A DNA stretch of 60,831 bases from Bradyrhizobium manausense (GCF_018131105.1 NZ_JAFCJI010000009.1:1-60831); one strand, 5' to 3'. Positions 17,559 to 25,651 are shown, counted from the first letter of the stretch. Translations and numbers: made by a program. The notes: generated by a model from the letters alone, not told the origin.

Positions 17559-17718
17559 GATCGAGAGAAATGAGGACGCGAACAGGGCCTGATGGGCCCA
17601 AGCGAAGCCGCTCTTCTAGAACGATTCCGCGCTGCTGTCAGGCTAATCCGGACCGGGTTTGATGCTTGCCCACAGTGAAGAATGTGCAAGGCTGCGAGTT
17701 CCGCGGCATCTCGTATGA

Positions 17719-18342
17719 TCAAGCACTTTCTTTGATACGCCGATAGCGGGCCAGCAAGCGCTCGCCCTTGGCCGCGATGCGCCGCGCGGCCGCCGCTGTC
17801 TTCGGCACCGGCTCACCCCAGGCGTGGGCCGACAGCGCATGCCGCGTCGGCTGGCCCTCGGCATCGACCAGAGGTGGCAGTTTCGCGCGGCCGTAGAAGC
17901 GCACGGCCCAACTGCCCTTGCGCCGCATCTCCTGCGGCGTCATCTCGGATTCCCGTTTGGTGACGCCCGGCCGCAAATGAGCGCCCTGCTTGCGCGCAAA
18001 GGCCTTGCGGCCCGCTGCGGTCAGGCCGCCGCGCGGATCCTTTTCCGTGGCCGATGCACGGCGCTTGCGTGTCCTTGCGGTCTTCCGCGATGTGGATTTG
18101 CGCGCGGTGGTCTTGCGCGTCTTCTTCACGGCTTTCTTCGTGCGGGATTTGGAGGATTTGGCCTTGGTGGTTTTCTTCGCTGCCATGCGCATGTTGTCCA
18201 CGAGGTTGGGATAGCGGCGTCCGGCGCGGCGGGCGCGCGCCTTCGCCGCCGATTTCTGCGCGGAGGTGAGATGTTTCGACGTCTTGCCGGCCCGCTTGCG
18301 CGGGTTTTGACGTTTCCAGGGCGCGCGCGATGATCTTGCCAT
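17719..18342 (-). CDS. Histone-H1-like lysine/arginine-rich protein with C-terminal DUF6321 (207 aa)
   Basis: The N-terminal half (about residues 1-98) is dominated by Lys, Arg, Ala, Ser and Thr, including KKTTKAKSSKSRTKKAVKK and many SRK/TRK triplets, as in bacterial H1-like DNA-binding tails. The C-terminal half (about 103-207) has the features I associate with DUF6321: GLTAAGRKAFARKQGAHLRP, MRRKGSWAVRFYGR and ALSAHAWGEPVPKTA. The likely role is a nucleoid or DNA-binding protein. No signal peptide or membrane segment is seen. It lies 160 bases upstream of the SET-domain gene on the same strand, so co-expression is possible. The ATG at 18342 was kept as the first in frame; an internal start is possible. 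Confidence 0.85.
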   Translation of the reverse strand: MARSSRAPWKRQNPRKRAGKTSKHLTSAQKSAAKARARRAGRRYPNLVDNMRMAAKKTTKAKSSKSRTKKAVKKTRKTTARKSTSRKTARTRKRRASATEKDPRGGLTAAGRKAFARKQGAHLRPGVTKRESEMTPQEMRRKGSWAVRFYGRAKLPPLVDAEGQPTRHALSAHAWGEPVPKTAAAARRIAAKGERLLARYRRIKESA

Positions 18343-18404
18343 GGGGCGTCAACGCCCGAGCACGGCAAGGGTTCATGGCGAGGGGTTGCGAACGTTCCGT
18401 CCGA

Positions 18405-19130
18405 TCAGGTGCTTGGCAGCTTCCCTGCCACCGTCGACCTCAGGATCGCTTCCAGAAGCTGCTCGGCCGTCGTGCCATCAGGCAGCCGCTCCAAGATATC
18501 CCCGAGCCGGCCGTCGAGCAGCAGCATGGTGAAGCCGTGTACCATCGACCAGGCCCGCGCGATCGCGGCGCCCTGCTCGATCGTCAGCGCCTTGCCGGTG
18601 ATCGGCTCCTGCCGCATCGCGCCGATGGCATTGGCCAATCCGGCAAACGAGGATTCCGCGGCCTCGTGCAGCGAGGGCCTGGAATAGTCGAGCCGCTCGG
18701 TGCGGAACATCAACCCGTACATGCCGGGATGGGCCTCTGCATAGGCGACATAGGCCTTGGGCCTCGCCAGTGCCCGCTGCAGCGGCGAGGTGGCCGCGTC
18801 GCATGACGCGGCCATCGCCGCATTGAACTGGCGAAAGCCGATCGCCGCGAGTTCGCTGACGAGGCCGGTGAGATCGCCGAAATGATGGGTCGGCGCGGCA
18901 TGCGAGACCCCGGCCTCGCGCGCCACCGCGCGCAGCGTCAGGCCGGCGAGGCCGTCGCGCTCCAGCACCCGTTCGGCCGCCTGAAGCAGCGCCTCGCGCA
19001 AGGCGCCATGGTGATAGGGAGTCTCGGTCTTCGCGCTCGCGGGGGGGCGCGCCGGACGCGATGTTGGCGATGTCTTTCTCGGGTTGCGCGGGCGACGCGC
19101 GGTTTCGGCGGTGGTGTCTCTCTTGGCCAT
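18405..19130 (-). CDS. TetR-family transcriptional repressor (241 aa)
   Basis: A basic Arg/Pro-rich N-terminal extension of about 35 residues precedes a TetR helix-turn-helix (about residues 40-90): HHGALREALLQAAERVLERD, LTLRAVAREAGVSHAAPTHHF. The C-terminal ligand-binding half resembles the WHG-type TetR C-terminal domain (AYAEAHPGMYGLMFRTERLD). The ATG at 19130 was chosen over a TTG two codons upstream. It is divergent from the carotenoid-oxygenase gene, and the shared gap holds two palindromes with consensus ATCTTTAC-N3-GTAAAGAT; a second pair lies before the membrane gene at 21236. The most likely arrangement is repression of both promoters and of its own. The ligand is unknown; an apocarotenoid or other lipid is a reasonable guess. 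Confidence 0.9.
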   Translation of the reverse strand: MAKRDTTAETARRPRNPRKTSPTSRPARPPASAKTETPYHHGALREALLQAAERVLERDGLAGLTLRAVAREAGVSHAAPTHHFGDLTGLVSELAAIGFRQFNAAMAASCDAATSPLQRALARPKAYVAYAEAHPGMYGLMFRTERLDYSRPSLHEAAESSFAGLANAIGAMRQEPITGKALTIEQGAAIARAWSMVHGFTMLLLDGRLGDILERLPDGTTAEQLLEAILRSTVAGKLPST

Positions 19131-19149
19131 TTGCAAGCTATATGACGCA

Positions 19150-19221
19150 ATATTGACAGTGTAAAGATTTCACTTGACGGAAGTCGCGATCGCCTCTATG
19201 CCATCTTTACGATGTAAAGAT
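19150..19221 (+). promoter_or_regulatory. TetR-controlled promoter with paired operators (oxygenase gene)
   Basis: Operator one is ATATTGACAGTGTAAAGAT (19150-19168) and operator two is the perfect palindrome ATCTTTACGATGTAAAGAT (19203-19221). Between them lie TTGACG (19174-19179) and, 17 bases on, TATGCC (19197-19202) as -35 and -10 candidates. The right operator would cover the transcription start. Ribosome site AGGGAGGGA and the GTG start follow directly. The TetR gene starts only 20 bases to the left, so autoregulation is likely. Confidence 0.75.
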
Positions 19222-19236
19222 AGGGAGGGACACGCC

Positions 19237-20634
19237 GTGCAGCAGGATGCGACCACTGAGCGCCGCAACAACATCGCGCCGATTCCGTTCGAGGCGGACG
19301 CACCGTTCCTCAGGATCGTCGGCGAATTGCCGCGCGAGCTGAACGGCACGCTCTATCGCAACGGCCCCAATCCGCAGTTCGACGCCCCCGGCGCACACTG
19401 GTTCGTCGGCGACGGCATGCTGCACGCCTTCCATCTCGAAGAGGGGCGCGCGTCCTACCGCAACCGCTGGGTCCGCACGCCGAAATGGCTCGCCGAGCAC
19501 GATGCCGGCCGCGCGCTGTTCGGCGGCTTCGGGCGCAAGCTGCCGGGTGCGCCCGCCCACCTCACCGACGGCGGCGTCGCCAACACCAACATCGTCTTCC
19601 ATGCCGGCAAGCTGCTCGCGCTCGAGGAGGGACATCTGCCGACCGAGATCGAGCCCGGCACACTGGCAACACGCGGCTACGACAATTATCAGGGCCGCAT
19701 CGCCGGTGCCTTCACCGCGCATCCGAAGGTCGATCCGGTGACGGGCGAGCTGGTGTTCTTCGGCTACAACGCGGCAGGACCGCTGACGCCCGCCCTCTCC
19801 TATGGATCGATCGATGCGAGCGGCAAGGTGACGCGCTTCGAGCGTTTTGAGACGCCCTATGCCAGCATGGTGCACGATTTCATCGTCACCGAAAATCACG
19901 TGCTGTTTCCGATCCTGCCCCTCACCGGCAGCATGGAGCGCGCGATGAGCGGCAAGCCGCCCTATGCCTGGGAGCCCGAGAAAGGCGCCTATGTCGGCGT
20001 GATGAAGCGCAACGGCACGGCAAAGGACATCGTCTGGTTCCGCGGTGACGCCTGCTACGTCTTCCACATCATGAATGCGTGGGAAGACGGAGGCCGCATC
20101 GTCGCCGACGTCATGCAGTTCGAAGAGGCTCCGCTGTTTCCGCATCCAGACGGCCGGCCGACGGATCCGGAGAAATCGCGCGCACGCCACTGCCGCTGGA
20201 CCTTCGATCTCTCAGGGAATACCGACCGCTTCCAGCAGGCCTATCTCGACGATCTCACCGGCGAATTCCCGCGCATCGACGATCGCCGCGCCGGCTTGAA
20301 GAGCCGCCACGGCTGGTATGCCTGCGCCAATCCGCGACTGCCGATGTTCGGCGCGCTCTCCGGCATCGTCCATGTCGACGGCACCGGCAAGCGGCTCGGC
20401 CAATATCTGCTGCCGGCCGGCGACACCATCTCCGAGCCCGTGTTCGTCGAGCGATCGAAGGATGCGCCCGAGGGCGATGGCTGGCTGCTCGCCGTTGTCT
20501 GGCGCGCGCGAGAGAACCGCAGCGACCTCGCCGTGTTCAACGCCACCGACATCGAGGCCGGTCCCGCCGCGCTGGTCCAGCTCGGCCATCGCGTGCCGGA
20601 CGGATTCCACGGCAATTGGGTGGGAGCGCAGTAG
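19237..20634 (+). CDS. Carotenoid cleavage oxygenase, RPE65/CCD family (465 aa)
   Basis: These seven-bladed propeller enzymes cleave carotenoids or related alkenes with O2 at a non-heme Fe(II) held by four histidines. All four candidates are present: H162 (TAHPKVD), H213 (SMVHDF), H277 (YVFHIMNAWED) and H458 (DGFHGNW). Other family marks are LNGTLYRNGPNPQF near the N-terminus, HWFVGDGMLHAF, and the C-terminal ending GFHGNWV. The GTG at 19237 was chosen because AGGGAGGGA precedes it; an upstream in-frame ATG at 19174 would lie inside the promoter and operator. It is the first gene of a TetR-controlled set followed 43 bases later by a MAPEG protein. The substrate (carotenoid, apocarotenoid or phenylpropenoid) cannot be told from sequence. 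Confidence 0.93.
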   Translation: MQQDATTERRNNIAPIPFEADAPFLRIVGELPRELNGTLYRNGPNPQFDAPGAHWFVGDGMLHAFHLEEGRASYRNRWVRTPKWLAEHDAGRALFGGFGRKLPGAPAHLTDGGVANTNIVFHAGKLLALEEGHLPTEIEPGTLATRGYDNYQGRIAGAFTAHPKVDPVTGELVFFGYNAAGPLTPALSYGSIDASGKVTRFERFETPYASMVHDFIVTENHVLFPILPLTGSMERAMSGKPPYAWEPEKGAYVGVMKRNGTAKDIVWFRGDACYVFHIMNAWEDGGRIVADVMQFEEAPLFPHPDGRPTDPEKSRARHCRWTFDLSGNTDRFQQAYLDDLTGEFPRIDDRRAGLKSRHGWYACANPRLPMFGALSGIVHVDGTGKRLGQYLLPAGDTISEPVFVERSKDAPEGDGWLLAVVWRARENRSDLAVFNATDIEAGPAALVQLGHRVPDGFHGNWVGAQ

Positions 20635-20677
20635 TTCTCCCCGCCACGCCATTGCGATGTCATCAGGGAGACTTCGC

Positions 20678-21160
20678 ATGCACGTCCCCACCGTCACGGC
20701 GAACTATCTCGCCATCCTCGCGCTGATCTACGCCGCGCTCGCGTTGCAGGTGATCCGGCTGCGGCGGAGCAGCGGGGCGCCGTTCAACGACGGCGGCAAC
20801 GAAGGCCTGCGCAGCGCGATCCGAGCCCATGGCAACTTCATGGAATACGTCCCCATCATCACGCTGATGGTCGCGTTTCTCGAAATGTCCGGCGCATCGC
20901 CCACACGCATTCACCTGCTGATGGGCGCGCTGGTGCTGTCGCGGCTGCTGCATCCGCTCGGCATGTACGCGACGCCGGGTTCGGTCAGGTTCATGATCTG
21001 CCGCGGCGGCAGCATCTTCCTGACCATCGGCCTGTTGATCTCTGGTGCGCTGACCGTCCTGTCGCGCCTGCCCTGGGCTGCCGTCGCCGATGAATTGGCG
21101 GATCAAGCCATTGCGACCATTCAATTTTTAGAGGTCATTCACGTCATTTTGACACTGTAA
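20678..21160 (+). CDS. MAPEG-family membrane protein (160 aa)
   Basis: MAPEG proteins are four-helix membrane enzymes related to glutathione transferases and eicosanoid-metabolism proteins. The typical motif is present: GLRSAIRAHGNFMEYVPIIT at about residues 44-63, followed by hydrophobic helices and RLLHPLGMY. The ATG at 20678 follows CAGGGAGACTTCGC. A position 43 bases after the oxygenase gene suggests one transcript. Oddly, its last codons run into the next TetR-controlled promoter: the stop codon TAA at 21158-21160 lies within the GTAAAGAT half-site. In context it may process or detoxify a lipophilic product of the oxygenase, which is inference. Confidence 0.88.
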   Translation: MHVPTVTANYLAILALIYAALALQVIRLRRSSGAPFNDGGNEGLRSAIRAHGNFMEYVPIITLMVAFLEMSGASPTRIHLLMGALVLSRLLHPLGMYATPGSVRFMICRGGSIFLTIGLLISGALTVLSRLPWAAVADELADQAIATIQFLEVIHVILTL

Positions 21161-21216
21161 AGATTTCGCTTGACCGTGCATTGGGCCTGAATTATCAATC
21201 TTGACATCGTAAAGAT
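21146..21216 (+). promoter_or_regulatory. Second TetR-controlled promoter with paired operators
   Basis: Operators ATTTTGACACTGTAAAGAT (21146-21164) and ATCTTGACATCGTAAAGAT (21198-21216) flank TTGACC (21170-21175) and, 17 bases on, TATCAA (21193-21198). The architecture copies that at 19150-19221, with the left operator the same distance before the -35. It reads into the membrane-protein gene at 21236. Confidence 0.72.
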
Positions 21217-21235
21217 TGGTTCGACCGAGGCGACC

Positions 21236-21811
21236 ATGACGATCTTCCTGATCCTTGCCCCCTACGGCGTCTACACCGTCCTGATGTTCATGACTTCCGC
21301 TACGGTCAGTGTGTTCGCGGCCTCCGCGATCTGCCTCGCGACCATCGCGATCGACGTCGCCCATGGCCGCTCGGTGAAGATCCTGGCCGCGGGCTCGGCG
21401 ATCCTGTTCGCGGCCATCGGCCTCTACCTCGCGCTGCTCAATCCTTCGCTCGGCACGCTCGGCGTCAAGCTCTCGGTCGATATCGGCGTCTTCATCATCT
21501 CGCTCGGCTCGATGCTCGTGCGCCGGCCCTTCACGCTGCAATATGCGATGGAGTCCGTTCCGGCCGAAACTGCGGCGATGCCCGGCTTCCTCACCGCCAA
21601 CTACATCATCACCGGCGCATGGACCGTGGCCGCCTTGTTGATGATGGCCGCCAACATCGTGCTGCTCTACTTCCCCGGCCTGCCGGTCTGGCTCGGCCTC
21701 GCGGTCGCCTTCGCCGCCCGCAACAGCGCGATCTATTTCACCAAGTGGTATCCCGAATATCGCCAGATCAAGCATGGTGCGCCCGCCGGCGCGCTGCCCG
21801 AAGCCCAGTGA
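21236..21811 (+). CDS. Multi-pass membrane protein, TetR-regulated (191 aa)
   Basis: About five to six hydrophobic segments cover the protein (residues about 3-20, 22-40, 48-68, 78-92, 118-140 and 143-162), with a hydrophilic KWYPEYRQIKHGAPAG tail. No catalytic motif or transporter signature is recognised. The ATG at 21236 lies 19 bases after the second operator, with only a weak GAGGCG ribosome site. The next gene, an IspZ-like membrane protein, starts 13 bases after its stop, so the two form a pair under the same TetR control. Confidence 0.82.
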   Translation: MTIFLILAPYGVYTVLMFMTSATVSVFAASAICLATIAIDVAHGRSVKILAAGSAILFAAIGLYLALLNPSLGTLGVKLSVDIGVFIISLGSMLVRRPFTLQYAMESVPAETAAMPGFLTANYIITGAWTVAALLMMAANIVLLYFPGLPVWLGLAVAFAARNSAIYFTKWYPEYRQIKHGAPAGALPEAQ

Positions 21812-21824
21812 GACAGGACCGACA

Positions 21825-22379
21825 ATGAAGGACGTATTCGCCCGCCTCGCCTCCGACTTCCTCTCGGCCATCGTCTTCCTGGTGATCTACCTCGTCACCG
21901 ACAACGTCATCCTGGCGACGTCGGTTGCGATTGCGGGCGCGATCGCGCAGGTGATCTACGCGCGCGTCAAGGGACGCGAGCTCGGCTACATGACCTATGC
22001 GAGCGTGGCGCTCGTCATCGTGCTCGGGACAGTCACGCTGCTCACCAACGATCCCCGCTTCATGCTGGCCAAGCCCGCGATCGCGCATTTCGCGATCGGC
22101 GTGATCATGCTCAAGCGCGGCTGGATGCTGCGCTACATGCCGCCGATCGTGGTCGAGACCGCGCCGGAATATGTCACCGCTGCGGGCTATGCCTGGGCGG
22201 CGCTGATGTTCGTCCTCGGCGCCGGCACGATCGCGGTCGCTGCCACCGGCGATCTGAAGCTGTGGGCGTTCTACATCTCCGCGGTCGCCGGCGGAGCCAA
22301 GGCGCTCGCCTTCGCCGTGCAGTACGTGGTGTTCAGGCTCGTCGTCACCAGCCGCCGGCGCGCCGCCGCCCGCGCCTGA
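21825..22379 (+). CDS. IspZ/YciB-like inner membrane protein (184 aa)
   Basis: The start ATG at 21825 gives MKDVFARLASDFLSAIVFLV, followed by five hydrophobic helices and a basic tail (FRLVVTSRRRAAARA). Spacing of the helices and the VIMLKRGWMLRYMPP segment resemble the intracellular septation protein A (IspZ/YciB) family, which spans the inner membrane and influences cell-envelope and division phenotypes. Alphaproteobacteria usually keep a separate housekeeping ispZ, so this one is probably a paralogue recruited to the TetR regulon. It is co-directional with the gene at 21236 and 13 bases from it. Confidence 0.7.
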   Translation: MKDVFARLASDFLSAIVFLVIYLVTDNVILATSVAIAGAIAQVIYARVKGRELGYMTYASVALVIVLGTVTLLTNDPRFMLAKPAIAHFAIGVIMLKRGWMLRYMPPIVVETAPEYVTAAGYAWAALMFVLGAGTIAVAATGDLKLWAFYISAVAGGAKALAFAVQYVVFRLVVTSRRRAAARA

Positions 22380-22488
22380 TTGCCGCTTCAGGGGCGTTAG
22401 GAACCTACCGCGAGTTGCGCTATAGGCTCAACCCAGGACGGGCTGCGGATCATCGCAGTCCGCCGGGATCATGTTCGGGGAGACGCGA

Positions 22489-22785
22489 ATGGCCGTGGAC
22501 GGCAACTGGAATCTGACCATGACGACACCGATGGGCGAACGCCAGGCGACGCTGAGCCTGAAGGCTGCGGGCGGCACGCTCACGGGCACGCAAGGCGCGG
22601 AAGGCAATACCGCCGAGATTTTTGACGGCACCGTCAACGGTGACAGCGTCTCCTGGAAGGTCTCGATCACCAACCCGATGCCGCTCACGCTCGAATTCAC
22701 CGGCATCGTCGCCGGCGACAGCATCAGCGGCGAGATGGGCATCGGCCCGATGGGAAGCTTCCCGTTCACCGGCGCGCGGGCGTAA
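22489..22785 (+). CDS. Small conserved-type protein of unknown function (98 aa)
   Basis: The ATG at 22489 is preceded by CGGGGAGACGCGA; an in-frame ATG six codons earlier lacks a ribosome site. The sequence is a beta-rich pattern with repeated Gly/Thr turns (WNLTMTTPMGERQATLSL, GTLTGTQGAEGN, GTVNGDSVSWKV, SGEMGIGPMGSFPFTG), suggesting a small all-beta, lipocalin-like or jelly-roll fold. There is no signal peptide. It is convergent with fumarase across a strong hairpin. I know similar small proteins in Bradyrhizobium, but no function is assigned. Confidence 0.75.
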   Translation: MAVDGNWNLTMTTPMGERQATLSLKAAGGTLTGTQGAEGNTAEIFDGTVNGDSVSWKVSITNPMPLTLEFTGIVAGDSISGEMGIGPMGSFPFTGARA

Positions 22786-22793
22786 GGCTGCTT

Positions 22794-22819
22794 CCTCGCC
22801 CCGCTCTTGCGGGGCGAGG
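22794..22819. terminator. Hairpin between convergent genes
   Basis: A perfect 11-bp stem, CCTCGCCCCGC and GCGGGGCGAGG, encloses a TCTT loop. It lies 9 bases after the stop at 22785 and 11 bases after the fumarase stop on the other strand. No T-run follows on either strand, so it may stop or stabilise both transcripts without being a classic intrinsic terminator. Confidence 0.6.
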
Positions 22820-22830
22820 TGAAGAGCGAC

Positions 22831-24486
22831 CTAGCCCAGGTTCAGCTCCTTGAAGAAGTCATTCCCCTTGTCGTCGATGATGATGAAGGCCGGGAAATCG
22901 ACGACTTCGATGCGCCAGATCGCTTCCATGCCGAGCTCGGGATATTCGAGCACCTCGACCTTCTTGATGCAGTGCTCGGCGAGGTTCGCGGCCGCACCGC
23001 CGATCGAGCCGAGATAGAAGCCGCCATACTTCTTGCAGGCTTCGCGCACGGCCGGCGCGCGGTTGCCCTTGGCCACCATCACCATCGAGCCGCCGGCGGC
23101 CTGGAATTGGTCGACGAAGGAATCCATGCGGCCCGCGGTGGTCGGACCGAACGCACCGGAGGCGTAGCCCTCGGGCGTCTTGGCCGGACCGGCGTAATAG
23201 ACCGGGTGGTTCTTGAAATAATCAGGCAGCGGCTCGCCCTTCTCCAGCCGCTCGCGCAGCTTGGCGTGCGCGCTATCGCGCGCAACGATCATGGTGCCGG
23301 TCATCGAGACCCGCGTCTTGGTCGGGTACTTCGAGAACGTCGCAAGGATGTCCTTCATCGGCTGGTTGAGGTCGATCTTGACGACCTCGCCGCCGAGCGA
23401 CTGCTCGACCTGCGGCAGATATTGCGCCGGGTTATGCTCGAGCTCCTCGAGATAGACGCCATCCCTGGTAATCTTGCCAAGCACCTGGCGGTCGGCCGAG
23501 CACGACACGCCGAGCCCGATCGGCAGCGAAGCGCCATGGCGCGGCATGCGGATCACGCGCACGTCGTGGCAGAAATACTTTCCGCCGAACTGCGCGCCGA
23601 CGCCGAGCGACTGCGTCATCTTGTGGATTTCCTTCTCCATCTCGACGTCGCGGAAGGCGTTGCCGTCAGGCGAGCCGTGGGTCGGCAGCGCATCGAGATA
23701 GCGTGCGGACGCCAGCTTCACCGTCTTCATGCAGAGCTCGGCCGAGGTGCCGCCGATCACGATGGCGAGGTGATAGGGCGGGCACGCGGCGGTGCCCAGC
23801 GTCAGGATCTTCTCCTTCAGGAAAGCGAGCAGCCGATCCCTGGTCAGCACCGAGGGCGTGGCCTGGAACAGAAAGCTCTTGTTGGCGGAGCCGCCGCCCT
23901 TCGCCATGAACATGAACTTGTAGGCGTCGTCGCCCTCGGCGTAGATCTCGCACTGAGCCGGCATGTTGTTGGCGGTGTTCTTCTCCTCGTACATCGACAA
24001 GGGCGCGACCTGCGAGTAGCGCAGATTGCGGCGCAGATAGGCATCACGTGCGCCTTCCGACAGCGCCGCCTCGTCGTCGCCGTCGGTGATGACGTTGCAG
24101 CCCTTCTTGCCCATGATGATCGCGGTGCCGGTGTCCTGGCACATCGGCAGCACGCCGCCGGCGGCGATGTTGGCGTTCTTGAGGAAGTCGAGCGCGACGA
24201 ACTTGTCGTTCGGGCTCGCCTCGCCGTCCTCCAGGATCGCGCGGAGTTGCTTCAGATGGCCCGGGCGCAGATAGTGATTGATGTCGCCAAAAGCCGCCTC
24301 CGACAGCGCCCGCAGCGCCTCGCGCGACACCACCAGCATGTCTTTCCCCAGGACTTTCTCGACCCGGACACCCTCGGCCGTGATCTTCTTGTAGGGCGTC
24401 TCGTCCTGGCCCAGCGGGAACAGCGGGGTGTGCTTGTAGGGCGGAACGGGCTTGGACGGGTCGGGAAAGGCGGTGGGAGCGTTCAT
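22831..24486 (-). CDS. fumA: Class I (iron-sulfur) fumarate hydratase
   Basis: This 551-residue enzyme interconverts fumarate and malate in the citric acid cycle, using an oxygen-sensitive 4Fe-4S cluster. The three expected cluster cysteines are C116 (MCQDTGT), C235 (AACPPYH) and C329 (VSCSADR). The N-terminal alpha domain and the C-terminal beta domain are fused in one chain, as in Escherichia coli FumA; the beta domain is recognisable from AGPAKTPEGYASGAFGPTTA and MVAKGNRAPAVREACKKYGG. Length and ends match the family. It stands alone, convergent with the small gene at 22489. Nothing in the 249 bases upstream is a clear operator. Confidence 0.96.
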   Translation of the reverse strand: MNAPTAFPDPSKPVPPYKHTPLFPLGQDETPYKKITAEGVRVEKVLGKDMLVVSREALRALSEAAFGDINHYLRPGHLKQLRAILEDGEASPNDKFVALDFLKNANIAAGGVLPMCQDTGTAIIMGKKGCNVITDGDDEAALSEGARDAYLRRNLRYSQVAPLSMYEEKNTANNMPAQCEIYAEGDDAYKFMFMAKGGGSANKSFLFQATPSVLTRDRLLAFLKEKILTLGTAACPPYHLAIVIGGTSAELCMKTVKLASARYLDALPTHGSPDGNAFRDVEMEKEIHKMTQSLGVGAQFGGKYFCHDVRVIRMPRHGASLPIGLGVSCSADRQVLGKITRDGVYLEELEHNPAQYLPQVEQSLGGEVVKIDLNQPMKDILATFSKYPTKTRVSMTGTMIVARDSAHAKLRERLEKGEPLPDYFKNHPVYYAGPAKTPEGYASGAFGPTTAGRMDSFVDQFQAAGGSMVMVAKGNRAPAVREACKKYGGFYLGSIGGAAANLAEHCIKKVEVLEYPELGMEAIWRIEVVDFPAFIIIDDKGNDFFKELNLG

Positions 24487-24735
24487 GGTGCGAATCTCGC
24501 GTTTTGGAGCCGTTTTTGCAGGCGCCTAGGATAGAAGCGTTCTAAGCATTTTTGTCATAAAGGGAAGGCGCTCTGGCGCGGCCAGGGCATCCCGTTTCGG
24601 TACCGTGGAGGCGATTTTCCGGTCCCCTCCTTCGGCCGGCGCCTGGCTGTGGTTGTGCCCCCGTCAAGCAGGGTTGCACCCCTTGCGCTTCACGCGCGGC
24701 AACGGTTGAATGCGTCCCCTAAGGGGCTTTTCATC

Positions 24736-25215
24736 ATGATTTCCAGACTGCACCTCCGCGGCGCGATGTTGGTCGCCGCCGCAATCATCGGCCTTGTGAC
24801 CCTCGCCGCGCCGGCGCGCGCGGATCAGTGCGACGATATCGCCAAGCAACTCGCCAGCGGTATCGACGGGCTGAAGGTCAACTTCAAGGCCTCCAACATC
24901 ATCTACCTGACCCATCCGGCGGCAAAGGAGCTGTCGCTCGGCTGCCGCGCGCAGGGGCAGACCTATTCCAACGAGCTCTATGCCAAGGGCGACCGCAAGC
25001 CGACGCCGGCGTTCTATAATCTGGTCGCCTCCGCGGCCGCGATCATCTTCACGGTGACGAAGGACGACACCACGACCGGCGCGACGCGCTGCCTGAAACG
25101 CATGGGCCTGTTGCGCGGCGACAAGGTCACGATGCGCTACAAGCGCCTCAACATGGAATGCACGCGCACCAAGACCGATGCGGCAATCGCGATCACGCGA
25201 CCGAAGGACGAGTAG
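24736..25215 (+). CDS. Secreted protein of unknown function (159 aa)
   Basis: The ATG at 24736 follows AAGGGGCTTTTCATC. A clear signal peptide (MISRLHLRGAMLVAAAIIGL onward) ends at the APARA-D cleavage motif near residue 32. The mature part has a cysteine pattern suited to disulfides (DQCDDIAK, LGCRAQG, TRCLKRMG, MECTRTK) and ends with basic and charged residues. It is probably periplasmic. I recognise it only as a protein type common in Bradyrhizobium. A palindromic repeat follows 22 bases after the stop. Confidence 0.8.
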   Translation: MISRLHLRGAMLVAAAIIGLVTLAAPARADQCDDIAKQLASGIDGLKVNFKASNIIYLTHPAAKELSLGCRAQGQTYSNELYAKGDRKPTPAFYNLVASAAAIIFTVTKDDTTTGATRCLKRMGLLRGDKVTMRYKRLNMECTRTKTDAAIAITRPKDE

Positions 25216-25236
25216 GCCGAGCTCACGACACATTCC

Positions 25237-25321
25237 GTCATTGCGAGCGCAGCGAAGCAATCCAGATTCTTTCCGCGGCGACAGTCTGGATTGCTTCGTC
25301 GCAAGAGCTCCTCGCAATGAC
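25237..25321. repeat. Dispersed palindromic repeat, copy 2
   Basis: The same palindrome family as at 9871 (GTCATTGCGAGCGCAGC to CTCGCAATGAC), 22 bases after the stop of the secreted-protein gene. An insertion (AAGAGCTC) in the right arm distinguishes it. Confidence 0.9.
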
Positions 25322-25477
25322 GCGGAGAGAGCTGTGCGCACCGGACACCGCGCAATGCGAGGCGCGAAAGCGGCCCTCCACCATCGCACCAGATCGCTTG
25401 CATTTTAACGATCGGCTTGACGGAAGTTTCGTCCCTTCCGGCGCAGGGTCAATTGTTCAATCTGTGAGGATTTGTGG

Positions 25478-25651
25478 ATGAGCGTTTCAAGTGTTGCGCC
25501 GCCGCCGGTCACGATCGTGGTCCCTAGCTACGACACGACCAAGCAGCAGGACGACCAGACCAAGACCAAGGACAATGACCCGACCTATCAGCCGACGCCG
25601 CCCGCGCCGCTACCGCCGGGACAGGGCACGCGGATCGATCAGCTCGCCTGA
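25478..25651 (+). CDS. Small Thr/Pro/Asp-rich protein (57 aa)
   Basis: The ATG at 25478 follows GTGAGGATTTGTGG. The product starts MSVSSVAPPPVTIVVPSYDT and continues with an acidic Gln/Asp/Lys stretch (KQQDDQTKTKDND) and a proline-rich end (PPAPLPPGQGTRIDQLA). It looks intrinsically disordered, with no signal peptide or membrane segment. Codon use fits resident genes. A GC-rich hairpin terminator follows 22 bases later, which supports an independent transcription unit. Similar small proteins exist in Bradyrhizobium, to my knowledge; function unknown. Confidence 0.65.
   Translation: MSVSSVAPPPVTIVVPSYDTTKQQDDQTKTKDNDPTYQPTPPAPLPPGQGTRIDQLA

Noticed and set aside
19174..19236. Upstream ATG start for the carotenoid oxygenase
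   Set aside because: It would translate through the putative -10 and the right operator and has no ribosome site, while the GTG at 19237 has AGGGAGGGA upstream.
22807..24534. Long plus-strand open frame of 575 codons
   Set aside because: It is antisense to the complete class I fumarase gene. High GC leaves frames open; its residue composition is Arg/His/Asp-heavy and shows no domain.
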